Part shown: in pieces, positions 1 to 9,700 of the stretch
Layout: each line of letters starts with the position of its first letter
Numbering within the stretch: the stretch's first letter is position 1
Assembly: GCF_017873625.1 (NCBI RefSeq)
Contig: NZ_JAGGKL010000014.1
Span: forward strand, 1-62,536
Length of the DNA: 62,536 nt
Reading direction: 5' to 3'
Source of the DNA: Methanobacterium petrolearium
GTDB lineage: Archaea; Methanobacteriota; Methanobacteria; Methanobacteriales; Methanobacteriaceae
Position numbers and translations under genes: made by a program
Notes under the pieces: model-generated
What the model was told of the DNA's origin: nothing
What the model saw: the letters and a program-made list of their open reading frames with translations, nothing else
Databases searched by the model: none

Positions 1-94
1 AATAAGGTTAAAAACCCAGAAAAACAACCAAAAAATAAAAAAAATAAAAAAATACCAAACCAAAAATAAAAAAACAAAGTAAAAAGAAAATCTC
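1..94. repeat. Left copy of terminal inverted repeat
   Basis: Bases 1-94 are identical to the reverse complement of 62442-62535. I compared them base by base; the match stops at base 95 on the inner side, and the outer limit is cut off by the window end. The copy is extremely A-rich on the + strand with almost no T. It ends about 100 bases before the RLI gene, and the right copy ends about 90 bases before a gene that also points inward. Confidence 0.95.
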
Positions 95-196
95 AATAAT
101 TTACAACAACCATAACATGTTCAACTAAAACTTATTGATTAAAGAATCTACATCTTCTTTGAATCTGAATAAAAGTTATTTAAGGTTTTGATAATT

Positions 197-1972
197 TTGA
201 GTAGAATATCTATATTAGACCATGACCGCTGCCAGCCCAAAAAATGTAACTATGTATGCATTGAATACTGTCCTGGTGTGCGCATGGAAGAAGACACCAT
301 CACCATCGACCCCAAAACTAATAAACCAATTATATCCGAAGAGTTATGTTCGGGATGTGGTATATGCACCAATCGCTGCCCATTCAATGCAGTGAGTATT
401 ATTAACCTACCCGAAGCATTAGAAGACCCTATCCACCGTTACGGGCAGAACCAATTCGAATTATTCGGTTTACCCACGATAAGAGAGGGTTCAGTGGTGG
501 GACTTCTGGGACCTAACGGTATTGGAAAATCAACTATCATACGCATATTATCCGGAGAACTGCACCCTAACCTTGGAAATTTTAATGAAGAAGTACCCTG
601 GGACGACATAATCAACTTTTTCAAGGGTAACCAGCTGCAAAACTACTTCCAAAACCTTAGAGATGGCAATCTGAAGGTGGTACACAAGCCCCAGATGGTG
701 GATCTTCTGCCTAAATTTGTAAAGGGAAATGTGGATGATCTTCTAAACAGCGTGGATCAGAGAAAACGTCTGGACTTTGTAACCGAATCCCTGCAACTGG
801 AACCAATAATAGGGCGGGAAATAGCTAACCTTAGTGGTGGTGAGCTTCAGAGAGTTGCTATTGCCGCTGCCGTCCTTCGGGAGGCGGATTTTTATTATTT
901 CGACGAGCCCACCAGCTGGCTTGATGTCCGTCAAAGATTATACGCCATTAAGGTTATCCGGGAACTGGCCAGTGAGGGAAAATCCATCCTAGTAATAGAG
1001 CATGACCTGGCAGCACTGGATGCTATTTCTGATTATGTGCACATCCTTTACGGTCAACCCGGAGGGTATGGTGTTGTCTCCCAGATGCGTGGTGTTCGAG
1101 TGGGAATAAACACCTACATCAATGGTTATCTCAGGGAAGAGAATGTCCGTTTCCGGAAACAACCCATTGAATTCCATGTGCGGCCTCCCGCTGCTAATGT
1201 TGATAGTGAATCCATATCTGCATACAGTACCCTTGAAAAATCCTATGACGGCTTCCATCTACAAGTGGATGAAGGAGAAGTGCAACACGATGAAATATTA
1301 ACCGTTTTCGGACCCAATGGTATTGGTAAAACCACATTTGCCAAGATGCTGGCTGGAGTGGAAAAACCTGATGATGGGAAGATAAAAAAGAAGGTTACCA
1401 TCTCCTATAAACCTCAGTATCTGATTTCCGATTACACTGGAACAGTACAGGAGTTTTTATACACCACAGCCCCCAATTATGGTACTAATCTCTTCAAAAC
1501 CGAGATCATGAAACCATTCCTCCTGGAAGAACTGTTAGAGAAGAAGATGAATGAGTTAAGTGGTGGTGAACTCCAGCGATTAAGTGTGGCTATTTCCCTT
1601 TCCCAGGAAGCAGATATCTACCTTTTCGACGAGCCCACTGCTTATCTTGATGTTGAGCAGCGCCTGAGGGCAGCCAGGGCAATACGTCGAGTGGTTGAAA
1701 GCCGTAACGCCGCTTCAATCATTGTTGACCACGATATCGTGTTCATTGATTATATTTCCAGTAGGGCCATGGTTTTCACTGGACAGTCTGGTGTGGAAGG
1801 CCATGCCACCAGCCCCATGGATCTGCGTTCTGCTATGAACACATTTCTGTCTGAAGTTGGTGTTACCTTCCGCCGTGATAAAGAAACACGAAGACCCCGG
1901 GTCAACAAGGAGAACAGTTACCTGGACCGGGAGCAAAAAGAGAAGGGAGAATATTACTACCTGAAAAGTTGA
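197..1972 (+). CDS. ABCE1/RLI ribosome-recycling ATPase
   Basis: Cytosolic twin-ATPase that splits ribosomes after termination; essential in archaea. The N-terminus carries two [4Fe-4S] clusters (Cys pattern CQPKKCNYVC...CP and CSGCGICTNRCP). Two ABC domains follow, each with Walker A (GPNGIGKST, GPNGIGKTT), signature LSGGELQR and Walker B ending FDEPT. Length about 590 residues is normal for the family. No ATG is available. A TTG at 188 opens the frame, but it lies only 2 bases after the AAGG at 182-185; the TTG at 197 lies 11 bases after it and gives the family-like start MSRISILDHDRC, so I prefer 197. It is followed by T-runs that probably end the transcript. Confidence 0.96.
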   Translation: MSRISILDHDRCQPKKCNYVCIEYCPGVRMEEDTITIDPKTNKPIISEELCSGCGICTNRCPFNAVSIINLPEALEDPIHRYGQNQFELFGLPTIREGSVVGLLGPNGIGKSTIIRILSGELHPNLGNFNEEVPWDDIINFFKGNQLQNYFQNLRDGNLKVVHKPQMVDLLPKFVKGNVDDLLNSVDQRKRLDFVTESLQLEPIIGREIANLSGGELQRVAIAAAVLREADFYYFDEPTSWLDVRQRLYAIKVIRELASEGKSILVIEHDLAALDAISDYVHILYGQPGGYGVVSQMRGVRVGINTYINGYLREENVRFRKQPIEFHVRPPAANVDSESISAYSTLEKSYDGFHLQVDEGEVQHDEILTVFGPNGIGKTTFAKMLAGVEKPDDGKIKKKVTISYKPQYLISDYTGTVQEFLYTTAPNYGTNLFKTEIMKPFLLEELLEKKMNELSGGELQRLSVAISLSQEADIYLFDEPTAYLDVEQRLRAARAIRRVVESRNAASIIVDHDIVFIDYISSRAMVFTGQSGVEGHATSPMDLRSAMNTFLSEVGVTFRRDKETRRPRVNKENSYLDREQKEKGEYYYLKS

Positions 1973-1983
1973 ATTACCTCCCC

Positions 1984-2000
1984 TTTTTTACAATTTTTTT
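1984..2000 (+). terminator. Poly-T terminator after RLI
   Basis: Two T-runs (1984-1989 and 1994-2000) start about 12 bases after the RLI stop codon, with no clear hairpin. This is the usual archaeal poly-U termination pattern. The next gene is on the opposite strand, so a stop is needed here. Confidence 0.45.
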
Positions 2001-2062
2001 AAAATCTACCTTAAAAAAACCCATTTAACCTAAAATTCTTTAAATTTAATGTATTAAACTCT

Positions 2063-2458
2063 TTAATCTACTTTTTTACCTGTCCTGGCATCAATATAGA
2101 TATTATTTATGAACTTATGGTCCCTGGTATAAACCGGAACCTGCCAGACATTTATCCTTTTATAGGTGGTCTTCACTGGTTTTCCCAAGATAATACCAGG
2201 CCCAACATATTTTTTTGCCAGCTCTCTGGCCTTCTCTGGTGATATATCATGAGGTGGGGGAGGGTTATTTTCTCTGGGCTGGTTGGAAACTGTAGTGTTA
2301 TTTACAGTGGTATTATTAGCTGTGCTAACATTTACAGTGCTATTGGTGATGTTAGTTGTGTTATGGGTAGGAAATAGGTCTACGGTAAACAAAAAAGCTG
2401 CTATGGCAATAATAACAACGGCAATGACAACCATGGCCACAGTAATCATCTTCAACAC
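2063..2458 (-). CDS. Small secreted or membrane-anchored PepSY-like protein
   Basis: 131 residues with an N-terminal membrane segment (about 4-27: MITVAMVVIAVVIIAIAAFLF), an Asn/Thr-rich linker full of N-glycosylation-type sequons (about 30-60), then a compact domain (about 70-131). That domain reads SPEKARELAKKYV...WQVPVYTRDH...IYIDARTGKKVD, the pattern of a PepSY-like unit (helix, then strands ending in D-A-x-T-G-K). The start is GTG at 2458 or one of the following TTG/ATG codons; a strong GGGGAG lies just upstream. Similar domains occur at 8368-8823, 31222-31581 and 31739-32434. The function is unknown; it probably acts outside the membrane. Confidence 0.75.
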   Translation of the reverse strand: MLKMITVAMVVIAVVIIAIAAFLFTVDLFPTHNTTNITNSTVNVSTANNTTVNNTTVSNQPRENNPPPPHDISPEKARELAKKYVGPGIILGKPVKTTYKRINVWQVPVYTRDHKFINNIYIDARTGKKVD

Positions 2459-2588
2459 TTCACTCCCCTAATTTATAATTTCATTCGAATAAATTATAGC
2501 TCATACTATTTTATGATTTTAACCATTTGTAAATATTAAAAATCAGACAACAACTATTATAATTGATTTTTTTATATATAGAAAAATA

Positions 2589-3347
2589 ATGATCAACACC
2601 ATCACCACATACACAACCACAACAACTTATAGCACTTCTCCTACCCTCACCCTAATTGTCCTAGTTTTTACAGTAGCTTTCCTGGTTGTGGTGGGTTTTA
2701 TATATCACCTAATCCGGAATAAAGAGTATAAAAACACACTACCGGCTAGTATTATAATTGGATTTGTTATCAGTTTGTTATTCATTTTAGGGAGTGATAT
2801 GGCCTTTGATTCTGTATCCTATAATCTGAAAGTGATTCAAAACACATTATTTTTTATCATCTCAGTTATGATAGGTGGTTTCGTTGCTGTAAGCCTGAAA
2901 AAATTAGTTTATGGAGATAAAGTGAAAGAATCTCAGGAATCATCTCCAGAAAAAAGCTCAAAAGATTCGGAAAAATGGTGGAATAAGCAAAGTCTAAGAA
3001 CTCAGTCTGTAATTATTTTAATTTCCTGTTTATTATGTCTTATCCTGCTTATTGGTGCGGTTTATCTTTTTAACCCGGTTAAGAATTCTGTTGAAAGTAA
3101 GGTTAACCTTGGTCTTAGTAGTTCTTCCGTAAATGAAGTTATAAGCATGAATTACACTGATGATGCCGAAGGTTTCATCATCATCATTCCCAACAACACC
3201 ACCAAGTTCAGCTTAACTGGTTATTCAGAGGCCAATTCAACAGTTAAAATAACTTCAAGGGATCTTAACTTATATAACCAGACCATGCCCCTAGATTTAA
3301 ACGATCCATTATTTGAAGGTGGGATATATCCATTTAATTATAAATAA
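2589..3347 (+). CDS. Membrane protein with extracytoplasmic tail, probably frameshifted near its end
   Basis: 252 residues as read: a Thr-rich N-terminus, three membrane segments (about 20-43, 52-70 and 83-103), a charged cytoplasmic loop, a fourth segment (about 140-163) and an Asn/Ser-rich outer domain. No family was recognised. After the stop at 3345-3347, another frame continues without a break to a TAG at 3446-3448 and encodes a similar sheet-like, Asn/Lys-rich tail (INIPENLNVVKITLKATKP...). One extra A in the AAA run at 3342-3345 would join the two, giving about 286 residues. A TATA-like stretch sits only about 10 bases before the ATG, too close for a normal promoter, so the true start is not certain. 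Confidence 0.7.
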   Translation: MINTITTYTTTTTYSTSPTLTLIVLVFTVAFLVVVGFIYHLIRNKEYKNTLPASIIIGFVISLLFILGSDMAFDSVSYNLKVIQNTLFFIISVMIGGFVAVSLKKLVYGDKVKESQESSPEKSSKDSEKWWNKQSLRTQSVIILISCLLCLILLIGAVYLFNPVKNSVESKVNLGLSSSSVNEVISMNYTDDAEGFIIIIPNNTTKFSLTGYSEANSTVKITSRDLNLYNQTMPLDLNDPLFEGGIYPFNYK

Positions 3348-3500
3348 ACATACCTGAAAATCTTAACGTTGTTAAAATTACATTGAAGGCAACAAAACCT
3401 GGAAAAAACAGTACTTCCATGAATGTGACCCTTAAAAAAAATAATTAGTAACTGAATTGATTTTAAAAAAAATTAGTCAACTAAAATAAAAAAAATAGAA

Positions 3501-4661
<1,161 letters not shown>

Positions 4662-4843
4662 ATCTCTCAACACACAAATATCTTCACTATTTTGTTTTAT
4701 ATGTGTAAAATTAGGATTACCATGAGCGAAATTAAAAGCCCCTCTAAATTATGGTAATCGCCAAAATACCATTGGTGAAGGTGAATTACGATTCTATTTT
4801 ATCTCATTCTAATTTCTATTATCACTTAATTTAAAACTATCCC

Positions 4844-5542
4844 TTACCTGAGCCCATTATCAACAATGTGAAAGCGAGTACGCAGTCCTTCAGGTCGGCT
4901 GCGATGCCGTTTTAAAATGGCGTATCTTTCCCCACTAACATCTCCCCTTTCCAGTTCAACCATGATCTTACTGCGATACTTGAGAATAGTACCTCCCACT
5001 GGTTCCACCATGCCTTCACCCTCAAAACTGGCGTAAACCTGGTTGGTGATCACCACAGCAATGTCGTGTTTGCGGGCCAGTCTGGTGAGGAGACCCATCT
5101 GCTTTCCGAGTTCTCGTTTTATCTGGGATGCATCACCATCAAGGACCCTGTAAAGGGCCACTGCAGAGTCCAAAATAATCAATTCCGGCTTTTCCCCAGA
5201 TAAAATCATTTGTTCAATTCTGCGCAGGACAGCATCCTGCTCAGCAAAGGTAGATGGTTCGAACACAATTATATTAGAGGCAAGTTTACTGAAATCTGTT
5301 CCTGAAATCTGTTTAACTCTTTCAATGGACAAACCGCCCTCAGTATCGATGAAAATTCCAGTACTGCCGTTTTTGGCATTCCGAACCAGGAGATTGAGGA
5401 CTATGTTGGTTTTACCTGATCCAGGTGGGCCATAGAATTGGGTGATAACTCCCTTCTCCACCCCACCCCCAATAAGGGAGTCTATGGGTGATGAAGTGAG
5501 TATCTTACCCTTCTGTTTCATGTTGGATAAAATTTCGGACAT
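4844..5542 (-). CDS. radB: DNA repair and recombination protein RadB
   Basis: 232-residue archaeal RecA/RadA paralogue consisting only of the ATPase core, as expected for RadB (full RadA is about 310-350 residues). It has Walker A GPPGSGKT (about 39-46), the FIDTEGG segment, Walker B LIILDSAVALYR and the VVITNQVY motif, and ends near the conserved GLRTRFHI. RadB is a recombination mediator that helps load RadA. It is encoded between a YrdC-type gene (111-base gap) and an aminotransferase, all on the minus strand. Confidence 0.93.
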   Translation of the reverse strand: MSEILSNMKQKGKILTSSPIDSLIGGGVEKGVITQFYGPPGSGKTNIVLNLLVRNAKNGSTGIFIDTEGGLSIERVKQISGTDFSKLASNIIVFEPSTFAEQDAVLRRIEQMILSGEKPELIILDSAVALYRVLDGDASQIKRELGKQMGLLTRLARKHDIAVVITNQVYASFEGEGMVEPVGGTILKYRSKIMVELERGDVSGERYAILKRHRSRPEGLRTRFHIVDNGLR

Positions 5543-5653
5543 TTAACCCCTTTACAGATTATATCTTTATTATTCTAATTAAATTTCTATTATCTTTCTA
5601 TTAAATATAAAATTGTTTGTTATATTTTTAATTTGCAATCACTACCCTCATAA

Positions 5654-6259
5654 CTAGAGTAGTTTTTCCATTCCTGCCCCTTCCCTTAAGATGAGTGGAG
5701 GTGTGACTGTGAGATCCAGCACCGTAGAGGAAACTCCACCAGGACATGGACCAGAATCAATGATCATATCCGGATGATCATCCAACTCATCACGTGCCTC
5801 CTGGGCAGATTTAGGCGACGGATGCCCAGATATATTGGCACTAGTAGTGGTTATGGGGAATTCCCTGGAAAGTTCCCTGCAAATAGCATTATCAGGAATT
5901 CTGATCCCGATTTTATCTGTTCCAGGAGTGATCCATGACGGAACATCATCCTTCCTGTTGAGTATGAGAGTGTATGGTCCTGGGAGGATCTTACGAATAA
6001 TTTTTTCAGTCTGCTGGTTCAGTTGTGCCACCATTTTAATGTCTTCTGTTTTTGAGAGGCAAATGGAGATGGGTTTATCTGAAGATCTTTTTTTCATCCG
6101 GTAAATATTGTAAACTGCTTTTTTATGGAATATATTTGCTGCCAAGCCATATACAGTGTCTGTAGGATAAACTAAAGTTCCACCCTGCTGTAATATGTCC
6201 CTGGCCATTCTTATTTTTTCCTTTTCCGGATTTTCTGCATTGATTTTAATAATTTTCAT
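5654..6259 (-). CDS. Sua5/YciO/YrdC family L-threonylcarbamoyladenylate synthase
   Basis: 201 residues, the size of the single-domain YrdC form. It makes threonylcarbamoyl-AMP from threonine, bicarbonate and ATP, the first step of t6A37 tRNA modification. Family motifs are GGTLVYPTDTVYGLAAN (about 27-43), KKRSSDKPISICLS with the KxR-x4-P core, the central TLIL...GIRIPDN region, and TTTSANISGHPSP (about 139-151). The C-terminal Sua5 domain is absent, which is normal for this subgroup. The ATG at 6259 follows an AGGAAG-type ribosome site. Confidence 0.92.
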   Translation of the reverse strand: MKIIKINAENPEKEKIRMARDILQQGGTLVYPTDTVYGLAANIFHKKAVYNIYRMKKRSSDKPISICLSKTEDIKMVAQLNQQTEKIIRKILPGPYTLILNRKDDVPSWITPGTDKIGIRIPDNAICRELSREFPITTTSANISGHPSPKSAQEARDELDDHPDMIIDSGPCPGGVSSTVLDLTVTPPLILREGAGMEKLL

Positions 6260-6452
6260 TTGATCTTCCTTAAATAGTGATGTTTCAACTTGTTATTAAA
6301 CCAATGATAGTTTACTGCAAGATAGTTATTTAGTTATTCAAGATAAAAGATGTAGTACAATTGGAAGATATGCGTGGATGTTGTAAGGGGAATATTCTCC
6401 AGTGATCTGATATTATGTGTGTAAAGCATCAAAAAATTTATTGGTGGGATGG

Positions 6453-6951
<499 letters not shown>

Positions 6952-7016
6952 TCCATATAGGTATGGATCAAACCAGTATATCTAATTTTTTTTAAGATCA
7001 ATCATCTAGGGTAGGA

Positions 7017-7151
7017 CTATCTGTGTTGTTTGATATATTCTTTGATGGCATCTTCAAGTCCTTTTCTTCTGGATGTGTATCCATTTTTCTTTAAAACTCT
7101 ATCAAATTCGTTTATTAATTCTTTTGGTAGTGTGGTACTTAATCTGTTCAT
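7017..7151 (-). CDS. Short ribbon-helix-helix DNA-binding protein
   Basis: 44 residues, beginning MNRLSTTLPKELINEFDRVL. An N-terminal strand (RLSTTLP) is followed by two helices (ELINEFDRVLKKNGY and RRKGLEDAIKEYIKQ). This matches the ribbon-helix-helix fold of CopG/NikR N-terminal domains, which bind DNA as dimers through the strand. The ATG at 7151 has an excellent ribosome site (AGGAGG, 8 bases upstream). No ligand-binding domain follows, so it is either a minimal CopG-type repressor or a shortened NikR relative. It stands alone between the tRNA-Leu(CAA) gene and a hypothetical gene; its target is unknown. Confidence 0.82.
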   Translation of the reverse strand: MNRLSTTLPKELINEFDRVLKKNGYTSRRKGLEDAIKEYIKQHR

Positions 7152-7427
7152 ATGGTTATCCTCCTTCTATCGCCCCCATAACTTGCATTATTATTACTTT
7201 TTTTAAAATTTATATTATATAATCCTTTTGGCTTATTAAAATTGTCTTCGTTTTCATCCTAACTCACATTCTTAGTTCGTCCTATAGGAAGCTTCAAAAA
7301 GTTAGGGATTTAAAGGAAAAATATCCTTTTTTTTAATTTCTTTTTTTTAATTGTATACAGTATTTATGGTTGAGAATATAAAATCTAAAAAAAGTTTTGG
7401 GTTGAATCTATCTCACTTATGTGGAAT

Positions 7428-7691
7428 TCATTCCTTGCAAGTGGTTATCATATAGTTTATATCTTCTTTTATAAGTTCTAACCTTTCATCGATGGTTTCA
7501 TTGGAGACAAGTTCTTTTTCACTTATAGAACTAACAATTAAGATGTCGTCACCTTTTTTCTTGATATGGTAGTGCGCTAAATGTTCCAGTGGGCCTATAT
7601 CACATGTTTCAAATTCTTCTTCAGTCAATTTGACTTCAAATGATACATCCCACATTACGTATTTTTCAAATTTAACCATTTCAAGATCCAT
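7428..7691 (-). CDS. Hypothetical small acidic protein
   Basis: 87 residues, soluble and strongly acidic, not recognised. The first half alternates like beta strands (KFEKYVMWDVSFEVKLTEEEF), the middle has GPLEHLAHYHIKKKGDDILIVSSI, and the end is helical (NETIDERLELIKEDINYMITT). A GGTGA four bases before the ATG at 7691 supports this start; a second ATG four codons later is possible. It is isolated, with about 275 bases of AT-rich DNA on either side. Confidence 0.65.
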   Translation of the reverse strand: MDLEMVKFEKYVMWDVSFEVKLTEEEFETCDIGPLEHLAHYHIKKKGDDILIVSSISEKELVSNETIDERLELIKEDINYMITTCKE

Positions 7692-7966
7692 AACATCACC
7701 ATTTTCTTAGGATATATTTTGTTTACCTCATTGAAATTAAGATGTAATAATTTTACATACTATGATAAATAAATCTATTGTAATTTTTGTATAATTTAGT
7801 TATTTCAACAAGTTAAGTTATTAACCGTCCCTTTTCTTGTCAAATTTTGATGTAACACGTTTCATCCCCCCCAATTTTATCAAATTTTATTCTTTAACAA
7901 GTCAATAGAATAATTTTGAGAATTTTAGTAAAAATATCCATAAAATCAAATTTTAAAATCAGATTG

Positions 7967-8051
<85 letters not shown>

Positions 8052-8113
8052 ATTTTAATATATTTTTTGTGATTGTGAAAAAAATATCGGCAGTTAGAAA
8101 CTTAGACACTGGA

Positions 8114-8122
8114 TATATAAAT
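8114..8122 (-). promoter_or_regulatory. TATA box for tRNA-Leu(CAG)
   Basis: On the minus strand ATTTATATA is preceded by an A-rich BRE-like stretch and lies about 63 bases before the mature 5' end, leaving a leader of roughly 35-40 bases. The rest of the 316-base gap up to 8368 shows no gene. Confidence 0.35.
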
Positions 8123-8367
8123 AGTTTGGTTTCATATCCCGAACTTCTCAAACTTCACATTTCCAATATCCCCTAACGTTCTAAACCTTTTTTAAAATCA
8201 CCTAATTCCTATCTGGATATAATACTAGTTTTGTAAACTTAATAAATTGATCCATTACCATCTACCCAAAAATGGGAAAAAATAAAGTTAAAAATAAAAA
8301 TCCTTTAAAAAATAAACAGGAAATCCGTTTGGATGAATCTCATCCAAGGTTTCTACAGTAATCACAT

Positions 8368-8823
8368 TCAAGGTGGTTCATTTATGGTTTGACCAGTAGT
8401 AATGTCCTGTGATTCTATCCCTATGACTTCACCAGTAATAGCATCGACCTTAACATAGCCCACCACTGTTCCTTTGGCATCTTGTGCATCATCACTGGTC
8501 ACAACCATTGGAACATAGTACACATCCCCTTTCAGGGTAGGGCTGCCTGCTCCAAAATTCGAATATTTAGAACTGGAACTTAAATAATTTGAAGCAATGG
8601 TTTGGGCCTTGGATGCGGATATAATATCAGACTGAGAACTCTGATCCTGCTGATTCTGACTATCTGATGTACCAACGTTGTTGTCACCATGCGAAATGTT
8701 GATGGTACCATTGGTACCATTGGAAGTAGTATTTTCAGATGATTGCATCAAAAGGTATCCAACAGCAACTATTGCAATAAGAAGCACTATCACTACTAAA
8801 ATAAGAATATGTCTCATCCTCAT
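8368..8823 (-). CDS. Secreted PepSY-like protein
   Basis: 151 residues: an N-terminal membrane anchor or signal segment (about 4-26: RHILILVVIVLLIAIVAVGYLL), a long Asn/Ser/Gln-rich disordered spacer (about 28-70), then a domain with ISASKAQTIASNYLSSS, VYYVPMVVTSDD and VGYVKVDAITGEVIGIESQ. The helix plus strands ending in V-D-A-x-T-G-E match a PepSY-like repeat. The start is ATG at 8823, with AGGGGGT about 10 bases upstream. It is a paralogue in architecture of the proteins at 2063-2458 and 31222-31581. Its role is unknown. Confidence 0.75.
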   Translation of the reverse strand: MRMRHILILVVIVLLIAIVAVGYLLMQSSENTTSNGTNGTINISHGDNNVGTSDSQNQQDQSSQSDIISASKAQTIASNYLSSSSKYSNFGAGSPTLKGDVYYVPMVVTSDDAQDAKGTVVGYVKVDAITGEVIGIESQDITTGQTINEPP

Positions 8824-9267
8824 CTAATAAAACCCCCTAAATTTTTATATGCCCCTACGGGATAATGATATTAATCCATCAAATATTTAAGATGTTAATT
8901 ATAATCTCAATGGGACGGTTAAGTATAATTAGAGACAATATTATGATTAGGAACTTTAAAACATAATTCAATGTTTTAAAAGGATTCTGTACACTTCGTT
9001 GGATTACTATATCCATCCCGATATCACTATTTATAAAATATGTATTTACTCTTATATTATAATTATTAAAATCAAATGTTAATATTTTTAAAAAGGTTCC
9101 CTTGAAAATTTAGATATCTACCTAAGGTATCGTTTTGGCGGGAAATATCATCTTTTTATTTTTTTTGGGATATTCCCAGTAAAGATCTCATTAGGATGGT
9201 GAAGATTATTGTTCTGCCTGTAAATATCAATTAGGGAGAGATAATGAATATACATTGTAAGGGTTAA
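8824..9267. other. Intergenic, no gene seen
   Basis: 444 AT-rich bases between two minus-strand genes. It must hold the promoter of the secreted protein gene and the 3' end of the response regulator transcript. I see no ORF with a convincing start and no RNA gene. Confidence 0.5.
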
Positions 9268-9666
9268 TTATTCTTTTCCAATTCTCGGACCATTTCCCAC
9301 ACCCTGTTTCATGACCATTTCCAACGCAAGCTTCAACTCACCGTCATTAAATGGTTTAACAAAGTAGGCAAGTGGAGAAGTTTCATAGGCTCTTTCCATC
9401 ATATAATCCGTTGAATGAGCAGTAATATATATCAGAGAGACTTCCATCTCATCCAAGATTTTCCAAGCAACTTCAACTCCATCTTCGTCTCCCCTGAGTC
9501 TTATGTCCATTATCAATACATCTGGTCTCAACTCCCGGGCCATTTCCAGGGCTTGTTCTCCTGAAACAGCAATTCCCACTGGAGTGTAACCCCAGTTACT
9601 GAGTTTATTTTCCAGTTCAAGTGAAGTTATACATTCATCTTCCACTATCAATACTTTCTTATTCAT
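9268..9666 (-). CDS. CheY-like single-domain response regulator
   Basis: 132 residues, a lone receiver domain with no output domain. It starts MNKKVLIVEDE with the acidic pair, has the phospho-acceptor aspartate in DVLIMDIRLRGDEDG, the Thr of YITAHS and the lysine of AYFVKPF. The longer frame to 9696 is unlikely: the ATG at 9666 has AGGAGA 7 bases upstream. It lies 34 bases after the sensor kinase gene on the same strand, so they form an operon; the kinase probably phosphorylates it. It may act by protein contact, since it has no DNA-binding part. Confidence 0.92.
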   Translation of the reverse strand: MNKKVLIVEDECITSLELENKLSNWGYTPVGIAVSGEQALEMARELRPDVLIMDIRLRGDEDGVEVAWKILDEMEVSLIYITAHSTDYMMERAYETSPLAYFVKPFNDGELKLALEMVMKQGVGNGPRIGKE

Positions 9667-9700
9667 AAATATATCTCCTAACTGCTCCCAAACCATTTTT

